From the NCBI GenBank assembly GCA_005884685.1, contig VBAH01000052.1, positions 1-45,734 of the forward strand: 45,734 nt of DNA. The letters are read 5' to 3'. This DNA is from Alphaproteobacteria bacterium (GTDB taxonomy: Bacteria; Pseudomonadota; Alphaproteobacteria; Rhizobiales; Xanthobacteraceae). Below, one piece after another: positions 7,442-15,135 of the stretch (position 1 is the stretch's first letter; every line of letters begins with the position of its first letter). Below the pieces are notes generated by a model, which saw nothing but the letters and a program-made list of their open reading frames with translations, did no database searches and was not told the origin of the DNA. Made by a program: the position numbers and the translations under genes.

Positions 7442-8950
7442 ATGACGTCGCTTTCCAGAGTGCCCGATCACGGACGAACAGGCCCGCAGGGCACGCGTTT
7501 CGCCGTCGTGGGCCTGCTGGCCCTCGCGGCGGCGTTTTATCCTGCCGATGCGATCGGCGGCCGGAGGCAGCGTTCGGTCGAATTCATCGATTCGCGCGCC
7601 CCCGGCGAACCGGTCATGGCGATCGTTTCGTTGCGCAGCCAGCAGATCACGGTCTACGACGCGAAAGGCTGGATCGTTCGCGCGCCGGTGTCGAGCGGCC
7701 AGAGGGGACGCGAGACGCCCGCCGGCATTTTCAGCATCATCCAGAAGAACGCCGAGCACTATTCCAACCTGTACGACGATGCGTACATGCCGCATATGCA
7801 GCGCATCACCTGGTCGGGCATCGCGCTCCATGGCGGGGTTCTGCCGGGTCACGCGGCATCCCATGGCTGCGTCCGGATGCCGTTCGAGTTTGCCGCGCAG
7901 TTGTTCGACGCGACGCAGCTGGGCATGCGCGTGATCGTGGCGCCGCATGACGTGACACCCGTCGAGATGCGGCACCCATCGCTGCCTTCGTCGCAGCCGG
8001 GCGCGCAAGCGATCGCTGCGGCGCGCGCGGCGGAGGCCGAGGAAGCCACCAGAACGGCGGACCGGGCAAGGCTTGCCGCCGTGACGGCTTCGCGGGAAGC
8101 AGCGCAGGCCATGACCGCTATGCGCGTGGCGGAAAATCTGAAGCTGAGAGCGGAGGCAGAACTGGCCTCCGCCGAAAACGCGCTGGGCTCGGCAGTCTCG
8201 CCCGAAGCCAAGAACCGGGCCGAGGACACCAAGGCAAAAGTCATCGCAGGAATCGCCGAATTGGAGGCGAGGTTGGCGGCCGCGAAGGCAGCTTTGCAGC
8301 CGAAACTCGATGTCGTTGCGGCAACGCGTCAGGCAGCGGTTGCGGCCGAAGCGGTCCGCGTCCCCGCCGCCGAAGCCGCGCGCGCGGCAGCGCGGGAGCT
8401 CGAGCCGATGTCGGTCTTCATCAGCCGCAAAACGCAGCGCCTGTACGTGCGACGAGCGTTCGAACCTGTCATGGAGGTTCCGGTCACGATCGCCGACGCA
8501 GAGCGCCCGATAGGGACGCATGTCTTTACCGCGATGGAACGTAATCGCGATGCGGAGATGCGGTGGAGCGTGGTCACCGTGGATGACGGTCGCCCGCAAG
8601 ATGCCGTCGAGCCACCGGGCCGCGGGCACGGAGATCGCAATCCGCCCGCGAAACCGGTTTCGAGCGACGCCGGCGCAGCGAAAGCAGCTCTCGACCGGAT
8701 TGTTATTCCGCCGGAGGTCCTGGAGAAGATCGCCGGCTTGGCCTCGCCGCGGTCGTCGCTGATCGTCTCGGATGAGGGCTTGAGCAGCGAAACCGGCAAG
8801 GGGACCGATTTCATCGTGCTTTTGAGCGGCGAGCCGCAAGGAAGCCTGAAGATGCGCCGACGCGGCCCGGCGGAAGCCCGTTACGAGTACCCGTTCGCGC
8901 GTCAGCCCTGGCGACGCTCGCCTTATGCGGGTCCATACTCCACTTGGTAG
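7442..8950 (+). CDS. L,D-transpeptidase (YkuD) with degenerate second domain
   Basis: A 502-residue protein. Residues ~22-38 are a membrane segment/signal. The YkuD domain (~55-160) carries HGG...SHGCVRM with catalytic Cys143, so it can make 3-3 crosslinks or anchor proteins to peptidoglycan. Residues ~180-320 are an Ala/Glu/Arg-rich helical, probably coiled-coil region. From ~322 a second YkuD-like half appears (VFISRKTQRLYVRRAFEPVM, then PIGTHVFTA) but without any HxxxSHGCxR motif, so it looks catalytically dead. The C-terminal part (IPPEVLEKIAGLASPRSSLI) is a segment I recognise only as common in rhizobial homologues. It starts 18 bases after the M15-like gene and is likely co-transcribed. 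Confidence 0.85.
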   Translation: MTSLSRVPDHGRTGPQGTRFAVVGLLALAAAFYPADAIGGRRQRSVEFIDSRAPGEPVMAIVSLRSQQITVYDAKGWIVRAPVSSGQRGRETPAGIFSIIQKNAEHYSNLYDDAYMPHMQRITWSGIALHGGVLPGHAASHGCVRMPFEFAAQLFDATQLGMRVIVAPHDVTPVEMRHPSLPSSQPGAQAIAAARAAEAEEATRTADRARLAAVTASREAAQAMTAMRVAENLKLRAEAELASAENALGSAVSPEAKNRAEDTKAKVIAGIAELEARLAAAKAALQPKLDVVAATRQAAVAAEAVRVPAAEAARAAARELEPMSVFISRKTQRLYVRRAFEPVMEVPVTIADAERPIGTHVFTAMERNRDAEMRWSVVTVDDGRPQDAVEPPGRGHGDRNPPAKPVSSDAGAAKAALDRIVIPPEVLEKIAGLASPRSSLIVSDEGLSSETGKGTDFIVLLSGEPQGSLKMRRRGPAEARYEYPFARQPWRRSPYAGPYSTW

Positions 8951-8994
8951 GGCTGCCGAAGCAGGCCAAAGGCAAGTATCGTTTGACCCCCGAC

Positions 8995-9426
8995 CTAGCT
9001 CCCGTTCGGCTTGATTTCAATTTCGCGGCCGAGAACCTGCTCCACCGCGTCGAATGAATCGAGAAATTCGCGGAACTCAACGATGCGGCCGTCGCGAAAT
9101 CTCACGAACTGGGCAAACAGCGTCTGGATGATGCGCTCGGTGGCGCGCTGCTTCAGCCGCGCCATGACAATCACGCCAGCATCGCTTTCTTCAACCACCA
9201 TGAAGATCGGCAGATAGCTGAGAAACTCATAATGCGCGTGAATCGTCTCGATGCTTTTTGCGACCGCGGCCTTGCCCCGCTGCCTTCCAAGGCACGGGAA
9301 AATCGTGACCGGCGCGTAGCTCACGAAGTCCACGTCGTCGTCCATGAAATTGAGCACAAAATCCAGTTTTCCCCGCCCGTAGGCGGAGCACAAACTGTAA
9401 ATGCGCCGGCGCAACGCCTCGGTCAT
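8995..9426 (-). CDS. SnoaL/NTF2-like protein
   Basis: A 143-residue single-domain protein with the NTF2-like cone fold pattern: an N-terminal helix (LRRRIYSLCSAYGRGKLDFV), FMDDDVDFVSYAPV, then GKAAVAKSIETIHAHY, VVEESDAGVIVMARLK and a final RFRDGRIVEFREFLDSFDAV. Members serve as small-molecule isomerases, hydrolases or dimerisation modules; no catalytic set can be assigned here. It is the last gene of a leftward set beginning at 11017, but a 124-base gap separates it from the holin-like gene, so it may have its own promoter. The start has only a weak ribosome-binding site (ACGGG). Confidence 0.75.
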   Translation of the reverse strand: MTEALRRRIYSLCSAYGRGKLDFVLNFMDDDVDFVSYAPVTIFPCLGRQRGKAAVAKSIETIHAHYEFLSYLPIFMVVEESDAGVIVMARLKQRATERIIQTLFAQFVRFRDGRIVEFREFLDSFDAVEQVLGREIEIKPNGS

Positions 9427-9550
9427 GGCATGACCCGTCGAAAGCGCTGCTCATCGCGACCGAAAATCGCGAGCAAGACGCACGGCTCGAATGGCACGCG
9501 CGCCTTCGTGTGCTCACCAGTTCGGCAGGCCGATTTATTCTCGGCATCAA

Positions 9551-10051
9551 TCACGCGTGCTCTTTCTTCGAGCGCATCCCTCTCAGGAGCGACAGGGCGG
9601 CGGGGATGAGCAGCTTTTGAGCGGCCACATCGAGCGGGTTCTGCACCAGCTGGGTGATGTTTGCTTTCACGCTTGCCAACTCCTGGCCCACGGCTTCGAT
9701 CGTCAGCTTGAGATCACGCGTGTCCGCCTGGAGCGCCTCGACCGCCATTTTGCGGACCTCGAACGCAATCTCGATTTCCGGACCGGGGCGCGTGTTGCCG
9801 CCGGCCAGCAGAACGATTGCGGCGATCACGAAATCGATCCCCGCAACAATGGCGGCCGCCCACACCGATCCGAGCGAGGCCTCCAGCGCGTAGAAGCTCG
9901 CGACGTTGGCCATGCCCAAGCCGAACACCGCGATCAGCGCGGCGAACGCGAACAAACCGAGCCGCCGCACCAGCACATTGAGCCAGATCCTGCCGATCAG
10001 AAAATCCGCCTTTTGCAGGACCTGAAGGTCACGAACGAGATGGTCGAACAT
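9551..10051 (-). CDS. YqjE-like/holin-superfamily membrane protein
   Basis: A 166-residue protein starting at MFDHLVRDLQ. Two adjacent transmembrane helices (~28-50 and ~56-80: LGLFAFAALIAVFGLGM, WAAAIVAGIDFVIAAIVLL) are followed by an amphipathic helical tail. The layout fits the phage-holin-like family that includes YqjE and usually sits next to a DUF883/YqjD gene, as here. The ATG at 10051 is preceded by TGAGGAGTACG: a GGAG, with the upstream gene's ancestral TGA stop 8 bases before. The uninterrupted reading frame actually runs from 10357 to 9551, because a frameshift in the upstream gene fuses the two. The internal start and its ribosome-binding site argue that this is a separate gene. 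Confidence 0.7.
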   Translation of the reverse strand: MFDHLVRDLQVLQKADFLIGRIWLNVLVRRLGLFAFAALIAVFGLGMANVASFYALEASLGSVWAAAIVAGIDFVIAAIVLLAGGNTRPGPEIEIAFEVRKMAVEALQADTRDLKLTIEAVGQELASVKANITQLVQNPLDVAAQKLLIPAALSLLRGMRSKKEHA

Positions 10052-10059
10052 CGTACTCC

Positions 10060-10357
10060 TCAATGTCTTCCGAGCAGGCGGCCGATCAAGATGCCGACCA
10101 GCAACGCGCCGACGACGCTCTGCGTGGGATGTGCGGAGATGCTTCTCCGCTTCGTCAAAGAAGCGTGTGACTTCGCTCGTCAGCTCGTGCAGCTGGTCGC
10201 GCAACTCGCTTTCGTCCGCCGTCTGTTGCGGTGGCTCCGCAGCGGTGGGCGGAGCCGCGGGTGGCGCGGCGCGCACCTCGGATCGCTCCCGCTGGGCCGC
10301 AGATATTTCATCCTGCAGCGACTTCAATTCACGGGAGACAACAACATCGGCAGCCAT
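10060..10357 (-). pseudogene. DUF883/ElaB-YqjD-like gene with frameshift near 10131-10137
   Basis: Residues 1-75 read as a helical, charged protein (RELKSLQDEISAAQRERSE, LHELTSEVTRFFDEAEKHLR) like DUF883 membrane-anchored ribosome-associated proteins. After EKHLR the open frame gives Arg-rich nonsense and runs into the next gene. In the neighbouring frame the same DNA reads AHPTQSVVGALLVGILIGRL and ends in LGRH-stop at 10060, exactly the expected HPxxS-plus-glycine-rich helix of the family. Loss of a GC dinucleotide in a CGCGC run, or one extra base, would explain it. It could be a sequencing error, a true mutation or, less likely, programmed shifting. GTG 10360 and ATG 10357 are both possible starts. 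Confidence 0.7.
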
Positions 10358-10399
10358 CACACCGCCCTCTCGATCGTTGCAAGCCTTGAGAGCGGCCGA

Positions 10400-11017
10400 C
10401 TACGCGGCGGTCTTGCTTTCGGCAGCGCCCTTGAGCGCATCTCCCGCTTTCTGATTGGCCTGATCGAAGGCCTTGCGCGATTGCGCCAGCGCTGCGCTGA
10501 GCGACGACCACGTTTCGCTGCCCGCCTGCTTGAGTTTTTGCAAATGCGCTTCCGCCGCGCCGGCATCCGCCTTCATCTGCTTGAGCGCAGCATCGAGGTC
10601 GGCGCGCCTTGCAGTCGCGAGTTTTCCAGCTTCGCTGCTGAAGGCGTCTGCCGCCGCATGCCAAGCCTTGAGCTGGGCCGCGACCGCATCCCGGAACGTG
10701 GCCTGATGCTGCTCGGCCTGCTTTCCGACTGCGTCGAAATAGGCGGCGAGCTGCGTTTCGAAGCCGCGCCACTGCGTTTCGAGCTGCGCTTTGCCGGCCT
10801 GCAAAGCGGCTTCACCAGCCCGGGCCTGCGCCTTGGCTTTGGTTTGAAATACATCACGCTGTTTCTTCATCTCGGCGATCAGCTGATCAGCCTTCACCTT
10901 CGAGTCGGCTTTGACCTCACTCGCCTTGGCCTCAAGCGAGGCCAGCGTGGCGTCCATCTCGTCAAGACGCTGTTTGGTCCAATTCAGGTAAGCGTGCATG
11001 CTGCTTTGCGCTGCCAT
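10400..11017 (-). CDS. Coiled-coil protein of unknown function
   Basis: A 205-residue, Ala/Lys/Gln-rich, almost wholly helical protein with heptad-like patterns (KQRLDEMDATLASLEAKASE, QLIAEMKKQRDVFQTKAKAQ). There is no signal peptide or membrane helix. ATG 11017 follows GGAGG at 8 bases, better than the upstream in-frame ATGs. It is the first gene after the FNR/FixK box at 11083-11096; the predicted leader is ~31 bases. The frameshifted DUF883-like gene (start 10357) lies 43 bases downstream on the same strand, so the two are probably co-transcribed. No family was recognised; the layout suggests an envelope- or stress-associated structural protein. Confidence 0.75.
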   Translation of the reverse strand: MAAQSSMHAYLNWTKQRLDEMDATLASLEAKASEVKADSKVKADQLIAEMKKQRDVFQTKAKAQARAGEAALQAGKAQLETQWRGFETQLAAYFDAVGKQAEQHQATFRDAVAAQLKAWHAAADAFSSEAGKLATARRADLDAALKQMKADAGAAEAHLQKLKQAGSETWSSLSAALAQSRKAFDQANQKAGDALKGAAESKTAA

Positions 11018-11082
11018 TGTGTGCGCCTCCATAAACACCGATCCGGCGTGGCGACATATTCCGTGCTGCTTTCCGTCCGGCC

Positions 11083-11096
11083 TTGACCTGAATCAA
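11083..11096. promoter_or_regulatory. FNR/FixK-type box between divergent genes
   Basis: TTGAC-CTGA-ATCAA matches TTGAY-N4-RTCAA. For the leftward coiled-coil gene the centre is ~72 bases before the ATG. Class II placement puts AATATG at the -10 position (22 bases beyond the box) and gives a ~31-base leader. For rightward exoD the centre is ~106 bases before the ATG, so activation there would need a longer leader. It is probably mainly the leftward operon's activator site. Confidence 0.7.
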
Positions 11097-11195
11097 CAAA
11101 CCGGCGGCGTATTGCGGAAAATCTGTTAGGCTCGCGAGAGCCGGGGCTCTCCTCAGCCATCCCGGGGGCCGAAGGCTCTGTCCAGGCACATACCG

Positions 11196-11786
11196 ATGTC
11201 ACAGCCGTTCAGCACCGCCGCGATGCAGCTCAAAGATCTGAATGACGAGCTTCCGGTCGAGCGTTTCACCTTGGACTGGTTGCTGAAGAGGCTCGGCGCC
11301 CAGTCGTCTGGCTTGCTCATCCTGGTATTCGCGCTGCTCGCGGCTGCACCCGGCGTCTCCGTGCCGGCCGGAGTGCTTGTGCTCCTTACGGCGGCTCAGA
11401 TGGCGGCGGGCTCGCCCCGTCCGACGTTTCCGAAGTGGATCGCGGAACGGCCGCTCCCATCACGATCGCTCAGCGCGATCTTGAGACGCGCGATCCCGGT
11501 GTTGACGTTCATCGAGCGCGTCGTCCGTCGTCGCGGTCCTGCTGCGACGCGCGCTCGGCAGAGAGCTGTAGGGGGCGTGGTCTTGATGCTTGCGATCAGG
11601 CTCCTGACGAATCCGCTCCCATTCAGCAACGTGGTGCCCGCGCTCGTGATCGCCCTCATTGCGCTCGCGCACATCGAGGAGGATGGACTCCTGCTCTCGG
11701 TGGCACTCGCGATCGCGCTGCTCACGCTGTGGGCCGACATCGCAGTGCTTTGGAAAGTGGTGCACCAGTTACCTCTCCCCGCATGA
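11196..11786 (+). CDS. exoD: ExoD-family exopolysaccharide-synthesis membrane protein
   Basis: A 196-residue integral membrane protein matching the ExoD family: the N-terminal TLDWLLKRLGAQSSGLLILV, then APGVSVPAGVLVLLTAAQM, then RLLTNPLPFSNVVPALVIAL. Hydrophobic helices lie at ~38-55, 57-72, 125-142, 145-160 and 165-185. Rhizobial ExoD affects exopolysaccharide production and alkaline tolerance; the biochemical function is unresolved. It is divergent from the coiled-coil operon, with an FNR/FixK box between them. The start codon ATG 11196 fits the family N-terminus; the Shine-Dalgarno is weak. Confidence 0.88.
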   Translation: MSQPFSTAAMQLKDLNDELPVERFTLDWLLKRLGAQSSGLLILVFALLAAAPGVSVPAGVLVLLTAAQMAAGSPRPTFPKWIAERPLPSRSLSAILRRAIPVLTFIERVVRRRGPAATRARQRAVGGVVLMLAIRLLTNPLPFSNVVPALVIALIALAHIEEDGLLLSVALAIALLTLWADIAVLWKVVHQLPLPA

Positions 11787-11816
11787 GAGCCGATATGGAG
11801 TCAATTCAATGTCGAT

Positions 11817-12566
11817 CTAACGTCCCGGCACATCCACCTTTACATTCCGCTGCCCGGCGGGCAGCGCCACGCCGACGCGCCTGCGCGAGAACGGCCCATT
11901 CCGATCCAGATTGTTCAAGATCACGTCGGCGGCATCTTCGTACGAGATCGTCAGCTCCGGTACTCTCTGCTTGAAGGCAAATGCCAGAGCAGCCTTGGGC
12001 AACAGATTCACCGCGGGGGGCGGCGGCACCGGCCAGTGATCGGCTGAGACGCGAAGTCCCTTTGTCGGCAGCCCGTTTGGCGCGTCGATCATCGGCCCCG
12101 GACACAGCATCGACCAGTCCAACGCACTCTTCGTCAGCGCATTCAGATTGGTGCGGTGCGCCTCGTAGACTTTCGGAACCAGCGGCAGGTCGACACCTTT
12201 GAGATCCGTACCGGGAATGTCGAGAACGGCCGCGCCGCCAAATTGCCAGAAGCGGCTGTCCGCCCCGAGGCTGTTCATCGTTTGCTGAATGACGGTCTGC
12301 ACCAGCCGGGTGAAACGGTCGCCTTCCGTCACATACCCGGCCGCGTTGATGACGGCGTCGTGGCCCGCCATCGCCGCAGCCAATACCGCCGAGTTTTCGA
12401 TGTCACCGACGACAAGGCGAAGGTCTTGCGGCAGGCTGCCACCGAGTATCTCCATCAACTTGTTCTGATTGCGCACGAAGGCAGTCACCTCGTGACCGCG
12501 CTGAAGCGCAAATCTGAGGATACGCCGCCCGGTGTTTCCGGTAGCGCCGAGCAGAAAGAGCCTCAC
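11817..12566 (-). CDS. NAD(P)-binding atypical SDR / NmrA-like protein
   Basis: A 249-residue Rossmann protein. The N-terminal LFLLGATGNTGRRILRFALQ holds GATGxTG, the nucleotide-binding motif of atypical/extended SDRs and NmrA-like redox sensors. DLRLVVGDIENSAVLAAAMA and DAVINAAGYV are the expected beta-4/beta-5 region. There is no classical YxxxK catalytic pair in an obvious place, consistent with the atypical class. The start is GTG at 12566, preceded by GGAG 9 bases upstream. It is convergent with exoD and 115 bases from the DUF1269 gene. The substrate is unknown. Confidence 0.8.
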   Translation of the reverse strand: MRLFLLGATGNTGRRILRFALQRGHEVTAFVRNQNKLMEILGGSLPQDLRLVVGDIENSAVLAAAMAGHDAVINAAGYVTEGDRFTRLVQTVIQQTMNSLGADSRFWQFGGAAVLDIPGTDLKGVDLPLVPKVYEAHRTNLNALTKSALDWSMLCPGPMIDAPNGLPTKGLRVSADHWPVPPPPAVNLLPKAALAFAFKQRVPELTISYEDAADVILNNLDRNGPFSRRRVGVALPAGQRNVKVDVPGR

Positions 12567-12681
12567 GGCTACATCTCCAAACTACACGGGCCATTTCGGC
12601 CCAAAAGCTGACGGTGCTCGAAGCAGATCCTGCCATCGAGCACCGCCACGTGGTTCAGCTCACTGACTTGCCGCCGCGCGC

Positions 12682-13482
12682 TTACGCGGCGAGCGCTTCC
12701 TTGGTCAGCGCCCAGGCCTGGCTGAGCTTCTGCGAGCGCCTGTCGAAATCGGCCTTGGCGTCGGCAATGCGCTTCTCGATGCGTGCCTTGGCGAGGCCGG
12801 TGGCGGTCTTCGCCTGCTCCTGCAGCGCCTTCACCCGCGCCTCGGTTTCGGCCTTCGCCTGATCGAGCCGCGCCTTGGCCTGATCCCGCGTCGTCTTGAT
12901 CTGCGTCTTCACGCGCTCGATATCCTTCTGGATGGCGGCGCGATTTTCGGCGGTGGCTTGCTTGAGCTCGTCGTTGAGCGCCTTCAAGTCCGCTTCAAAC
13001 GCCGCGCTTTCGCGCGCGATCTGGTCTTCGACCACCTCGCCGCGCAGTCGGCGGAAGATCACACCGCCGAGTTTGTTCAGGCGTGCGTCGACCGGAGCGG
13101 TCCAGCTCTCGTCGATTTCCGCCACGACTGCGACCCTGCCGCCCGTGAGCGAATTGGAAACGTCGTCGAGGAATGTCAGGTCGACGCCGCTCTCGTTTGC
13201 ATCGAACACCAGGCCGGCCAGGCCGCCCAGCGACGCGCCGAGAGCCATTCCGGCAGGGCCACCGAGGAGACCCATCAAGCTGCCGGTGAGCAGCCCGACT
13301 GCGGTGCCGACCGGACCCGCGTCCGCTGCTTGCTTGAGCGCGATCTTGCCGGTGTTGTCCTTGGCGACCACCGCGGATGAATAGAGACTGATGTCCCCTT
13401 CGCGGTGCAGATCCTTCAGGGCGCTGAGCCCCTCGTAGGCCGCGGCCTCGCGGTCGAAAATTGCAACGAGCATCTTGTTCAT
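12682..13482 (-). CDS. DUF1269 domain protein with C-terminal coiled coil
   Basis: A 266-residue protein. Residues 1-160 match DUF1269: AIFDREAAAYEGLSALKDLH, LYSSAVVAKDN, and a Gly-rich hydrophobic stretch GTAVGLLTGSLMGLLGGPAG (~80-110) that may insert in the membrane, then SLTGGRVAVVAEIDESW. Residues 165-266 are a Lys/Glu/Ala-rich coiled coil (QIKTTRDQAKARLDQAKAET) not part of the basic family, so this is a fused architecture. ATG 13482 follows AAGGAG. HdeD lies upstream in the same direction 151 bases away, so both may be read from the FNR/FixK-box promoter at 14293-14306. Confidence 0.78.
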   Translation of the reverse strand: MNKMLVAIFDREAAAYEGLSALKDLHREGDISLYSSAVVAKDNTGKIALKQAADAGPVGTAVGLLTGSLMGLLGGPAGMALGASLGGLAGLVFDANESGVDLTFLDDVSNSLTGGRVAVVAEIDESWTAPVDARLNKLGGVIFRRLRGEVVEDQIARESAAFEADLKALNDELKQATAENRAAIQKDIERVKTQIKTTRDQAKARLDQAKAETEARVKALQEQAKTATGLAKARIEKRIADAKADFDRRSQKLSQAWALTKEALAA

Positions 13483-13633
13483 GACTGGTACTCCTTATGT
13501 TTGACGGAACGTCGGTTGGACGGACGGTCGGGTTGAGTTGGGATGTTCAACGCTTCGCGTTGTCGTGTTCTTGTTTTCGGCGGAGGCGCGCGCGCCCCCA
13601 TCCTCCTGGACGGATTTCCGGTCAGCGCGCGGG

Positions 13634-14224
13634 TTATGCTGCCGCGCGCACCATGCTGCGGCCGGCGACGGCGACCATGACGATCGCCAAGCCCGAGGTG
13701 AGCAGGTTGATGCCGACGATCAGCCCGAGCGCCCAGATTGCGGTCAATGGCCACCCCGAGATCATGATCGCGGCAAGCACCAGGTCGGCGATGCCGCTCA
13801 TCAAGAGCCAGCCCCAGGAGTCCGGCAACGCCTGGCGGTCCCTGATCGCAGCCGCGATCTGGAAGACTCCTTCCACGATGAAGAATGCGATGAGCACCAG
13901 CGTGAGCGACACGGCCCCTTCGACCGGGTGCCAGAGCAGAAGCACTCCGACGAACAGGGAAAGCGCGGCCGTGAGCAGCGACCAGAAAAACGCCGCGCCA
14001 TTCGGAGCAAGGAACATCGTCGCGAGGCCGAAGACGCCGCTGAGCAGGAACATCCAGCCGGCGTAAAGATCGACGGCAAGCGTCGAGACCTGTGGCCAGA
14101 CGACTGCCACCGCGCCGAGCACCATCATGATGATGCCCTGCGCCAGAAACAGGCCCCAATAAGTCCGGATTGTTTCAGTGATGGCGCGCTCCGTGTCGTT
14201 GCGCGGGACGTTCAGCGTACTCAT
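13634..14224 (-). CDS. hdeD: HdeD/DUF308-family membrane protein
   Basis: A 196-residue protein with six hydrophobic helices in three tandem pairs (WGLFLAQGIIMMVLGAVAVV, DLYAGWMFLLSGVFGLATMF and so on), the DUF308 repeat pattern of HdeD. In E. coli, HdeD contributes to acid resistance at high cell density. ATG 14224 is chosen because GGAGA lies 6 bases before it; the ATG at 14230 has no spacing. A FixK/FNR box lies 69-82 bases upstream with a TTTCAT -10 at the right spacing, suggesting oxygen-limited expression. Confidence 0.88.
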   Translation of the reverse strand: MSTLNVPRNDTERAITETIRTYWGLFLAQGIIMMVLGAVAVVWPQVSTLAVDLYAGWMFLLSGVFGLATMFLAPNGAAFFWSLLTAALSLFVGVLLLWHPVEGAVSLTLVLIAFFIVEGVFQIAAAIRDRQALPDSWGWLLMSGIADLVLAAIMISGWPLTAIWALGLIVGINLLTSGLAIVMVAVAGRSMVRAAA

Positions 14225-14292
14225 CGTCATTCTCCGTCGTTGGAAATGCGAGAGACGTTTGGGCATGAAAACCGAAACGTCGGATCTGGGCT

Positions 14293-14306
14293 TTGATCCA
14301 CGTCAA
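14293..14306 (-). promoter_or_regulatory. FNR/FixK-type box upstream of hdeD
   Basis: On the minus strand it reads TTGAC-GTGG-ATCAA. Centre 14299.5 is ~75 bases before the HdeD ATG. After the box, 22 bases precede TTTCAT, a 4/6 match to a -10 hexamer at the class II position, giving a ~34-base leader. It has the same geometry as the boxes at 611 and 11083. Confidence 0.7.
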
Positions 14307-14348
14307 AACTCGTATGCTCGGCGAATTGCTGGAGCATGCCCGTCATCC

Positions 14349-14975
14349 TCAACCTGTGGTGCGCCTGTTTCTGGTTGGATTCGTCATGCCGCGGATCGCA
14401 TTCTCGATTGCGGCGTCGACAAGTTTGGTTCGCGCCGCGAACGGGAATCCTTCAGCCGTGAGAACCAGCGCGACGACTCCGTGAACGGCGCCCCACAGCA
14501 CTTGCAGGGCAAGGTCCGGATCGAGCTTGCGGAATACACCGCTCCCGATCGCGGCCCCGATGCGGCGCTTCAGCGCCTCCGTGCCCGGGCGACGCGAGCC
14601 GTGGGCGTGAAAGGCGCGCCCGCCGGGGCCGTAGTGCTTCAGGAACAGCGAGCGAAAGCGCACCTGATCTTCGAAGGCGAAATCGGCATAGGCCTGAAGG
14701 GCCTGCCGTACCGCGTTGAGATCGGATACCCGGCTATTCGCGATGGCGAGAAGGCGATCATCCAATGCCGCGCCCCCGCCAAACACCGCCTCGATCACCT
14801 GATCCTTGTTGACGAAGTAGCGATAGAGCGCGCCCGGTGTCAGCTCGACCGCATCCGCGAGGCTGCGCATCGAGAGCGCCTCCAAGCCGTCGCTTCCGAC
14901 GATCTTGTGCGCGGCGGCCACTATCCGCGCGCGACCGGCGTCGACTTCGGTTTCGGTAAGGGCGTTACGGGGCAT
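14349..14975 (-). CDS. TetR/AcrR-family transcriptional regulator
   Basis: A 208-residue protein. The N-terminal helix-turn-helix (residues ~15-62) is typical of TetR: ARIVAAAHKIVGSDGLEALS, then VELTPGALYRYFVNKDQVIE. The C-terminal ligand/dimer region resembles the TetR_C class with a WGAVHGVVALVL helix. Its start lies 14 bases from a set of palindromes (14989-15032) shared with the divergent Bug-type transporter gene, so autoregulation and control of that gene are likely. The ATG follows CAGGA. The effector is unknown. Confidence 0.9.
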   Translation of the reverse strand: MPRNALTETEVDAGRARIVAAAHKIVGSDGLEALSMRSLADAVELTPGALYRYFVNKDQVIEAVFGGGAALDDRLLAIANSRVSDLNAVRQALQAYADFAFEDQVRFRSLFLKHYGPGGRAFHAHGSRRPGTEALKRRIGAAIGSGVFRKLDPDLALQVLWGAVHGVVALVLTAEGFPFAARTKLVDAAIENAIRGMTNPTRNRRTTG

Positions 14976-14988
14976 GGCGATATCCTGA

Positions 14989-15032
14989 ACACGTTTAGTG
15001 AATATGTTTAATAAACGTGTTTACTAAACACG
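14989..15032. promoter_or_regulatory. TetR operator region: two overlapping palindromes
   Basis: A perfect 17-base palindrome CGTGTTTA-C-TAAACACG lies at 15016-15032. A second inverted pair, ACACGTTTA (14989-14997) and TAAACGTGT (15012-15020), overlaps it. The repeated half-site is ACACGTTTA/TAAACACG-like. It lies between the divergent TetR and Bug genes, 14-57 bases from the TetR start, as expected for TetR-type operators. Binding is inferred. Confidence 0.7.
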
Positions 15033-15135
15033 TCAAGAGGAGCCATGCAGGGCAGTTATGCGCACCGGACAGGCGAGCCTCTGGACAACCGCATGCCTGC
15101 TGGCGTGAATGTTTCGCCAAAAGAAGGAGACGCCG

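Noticed and set aside
6494-8839. A 781-codon minus-strand frame opposite the M15-like and L,D-transpeptidase genes
   Set aside because: Low-complexity Arg/His-rich translation with no recognisable domain; the plus-strand genes carry clear motifs.
8951-14292. EcfG general-stress promoters (GGAAC-N16/17-CGTT) before the stress genes
   Set aside because: No good match was seen upstream of the coiled-coil, DUF1269 or HdeD genes; FNR/FixK boxes fit better.
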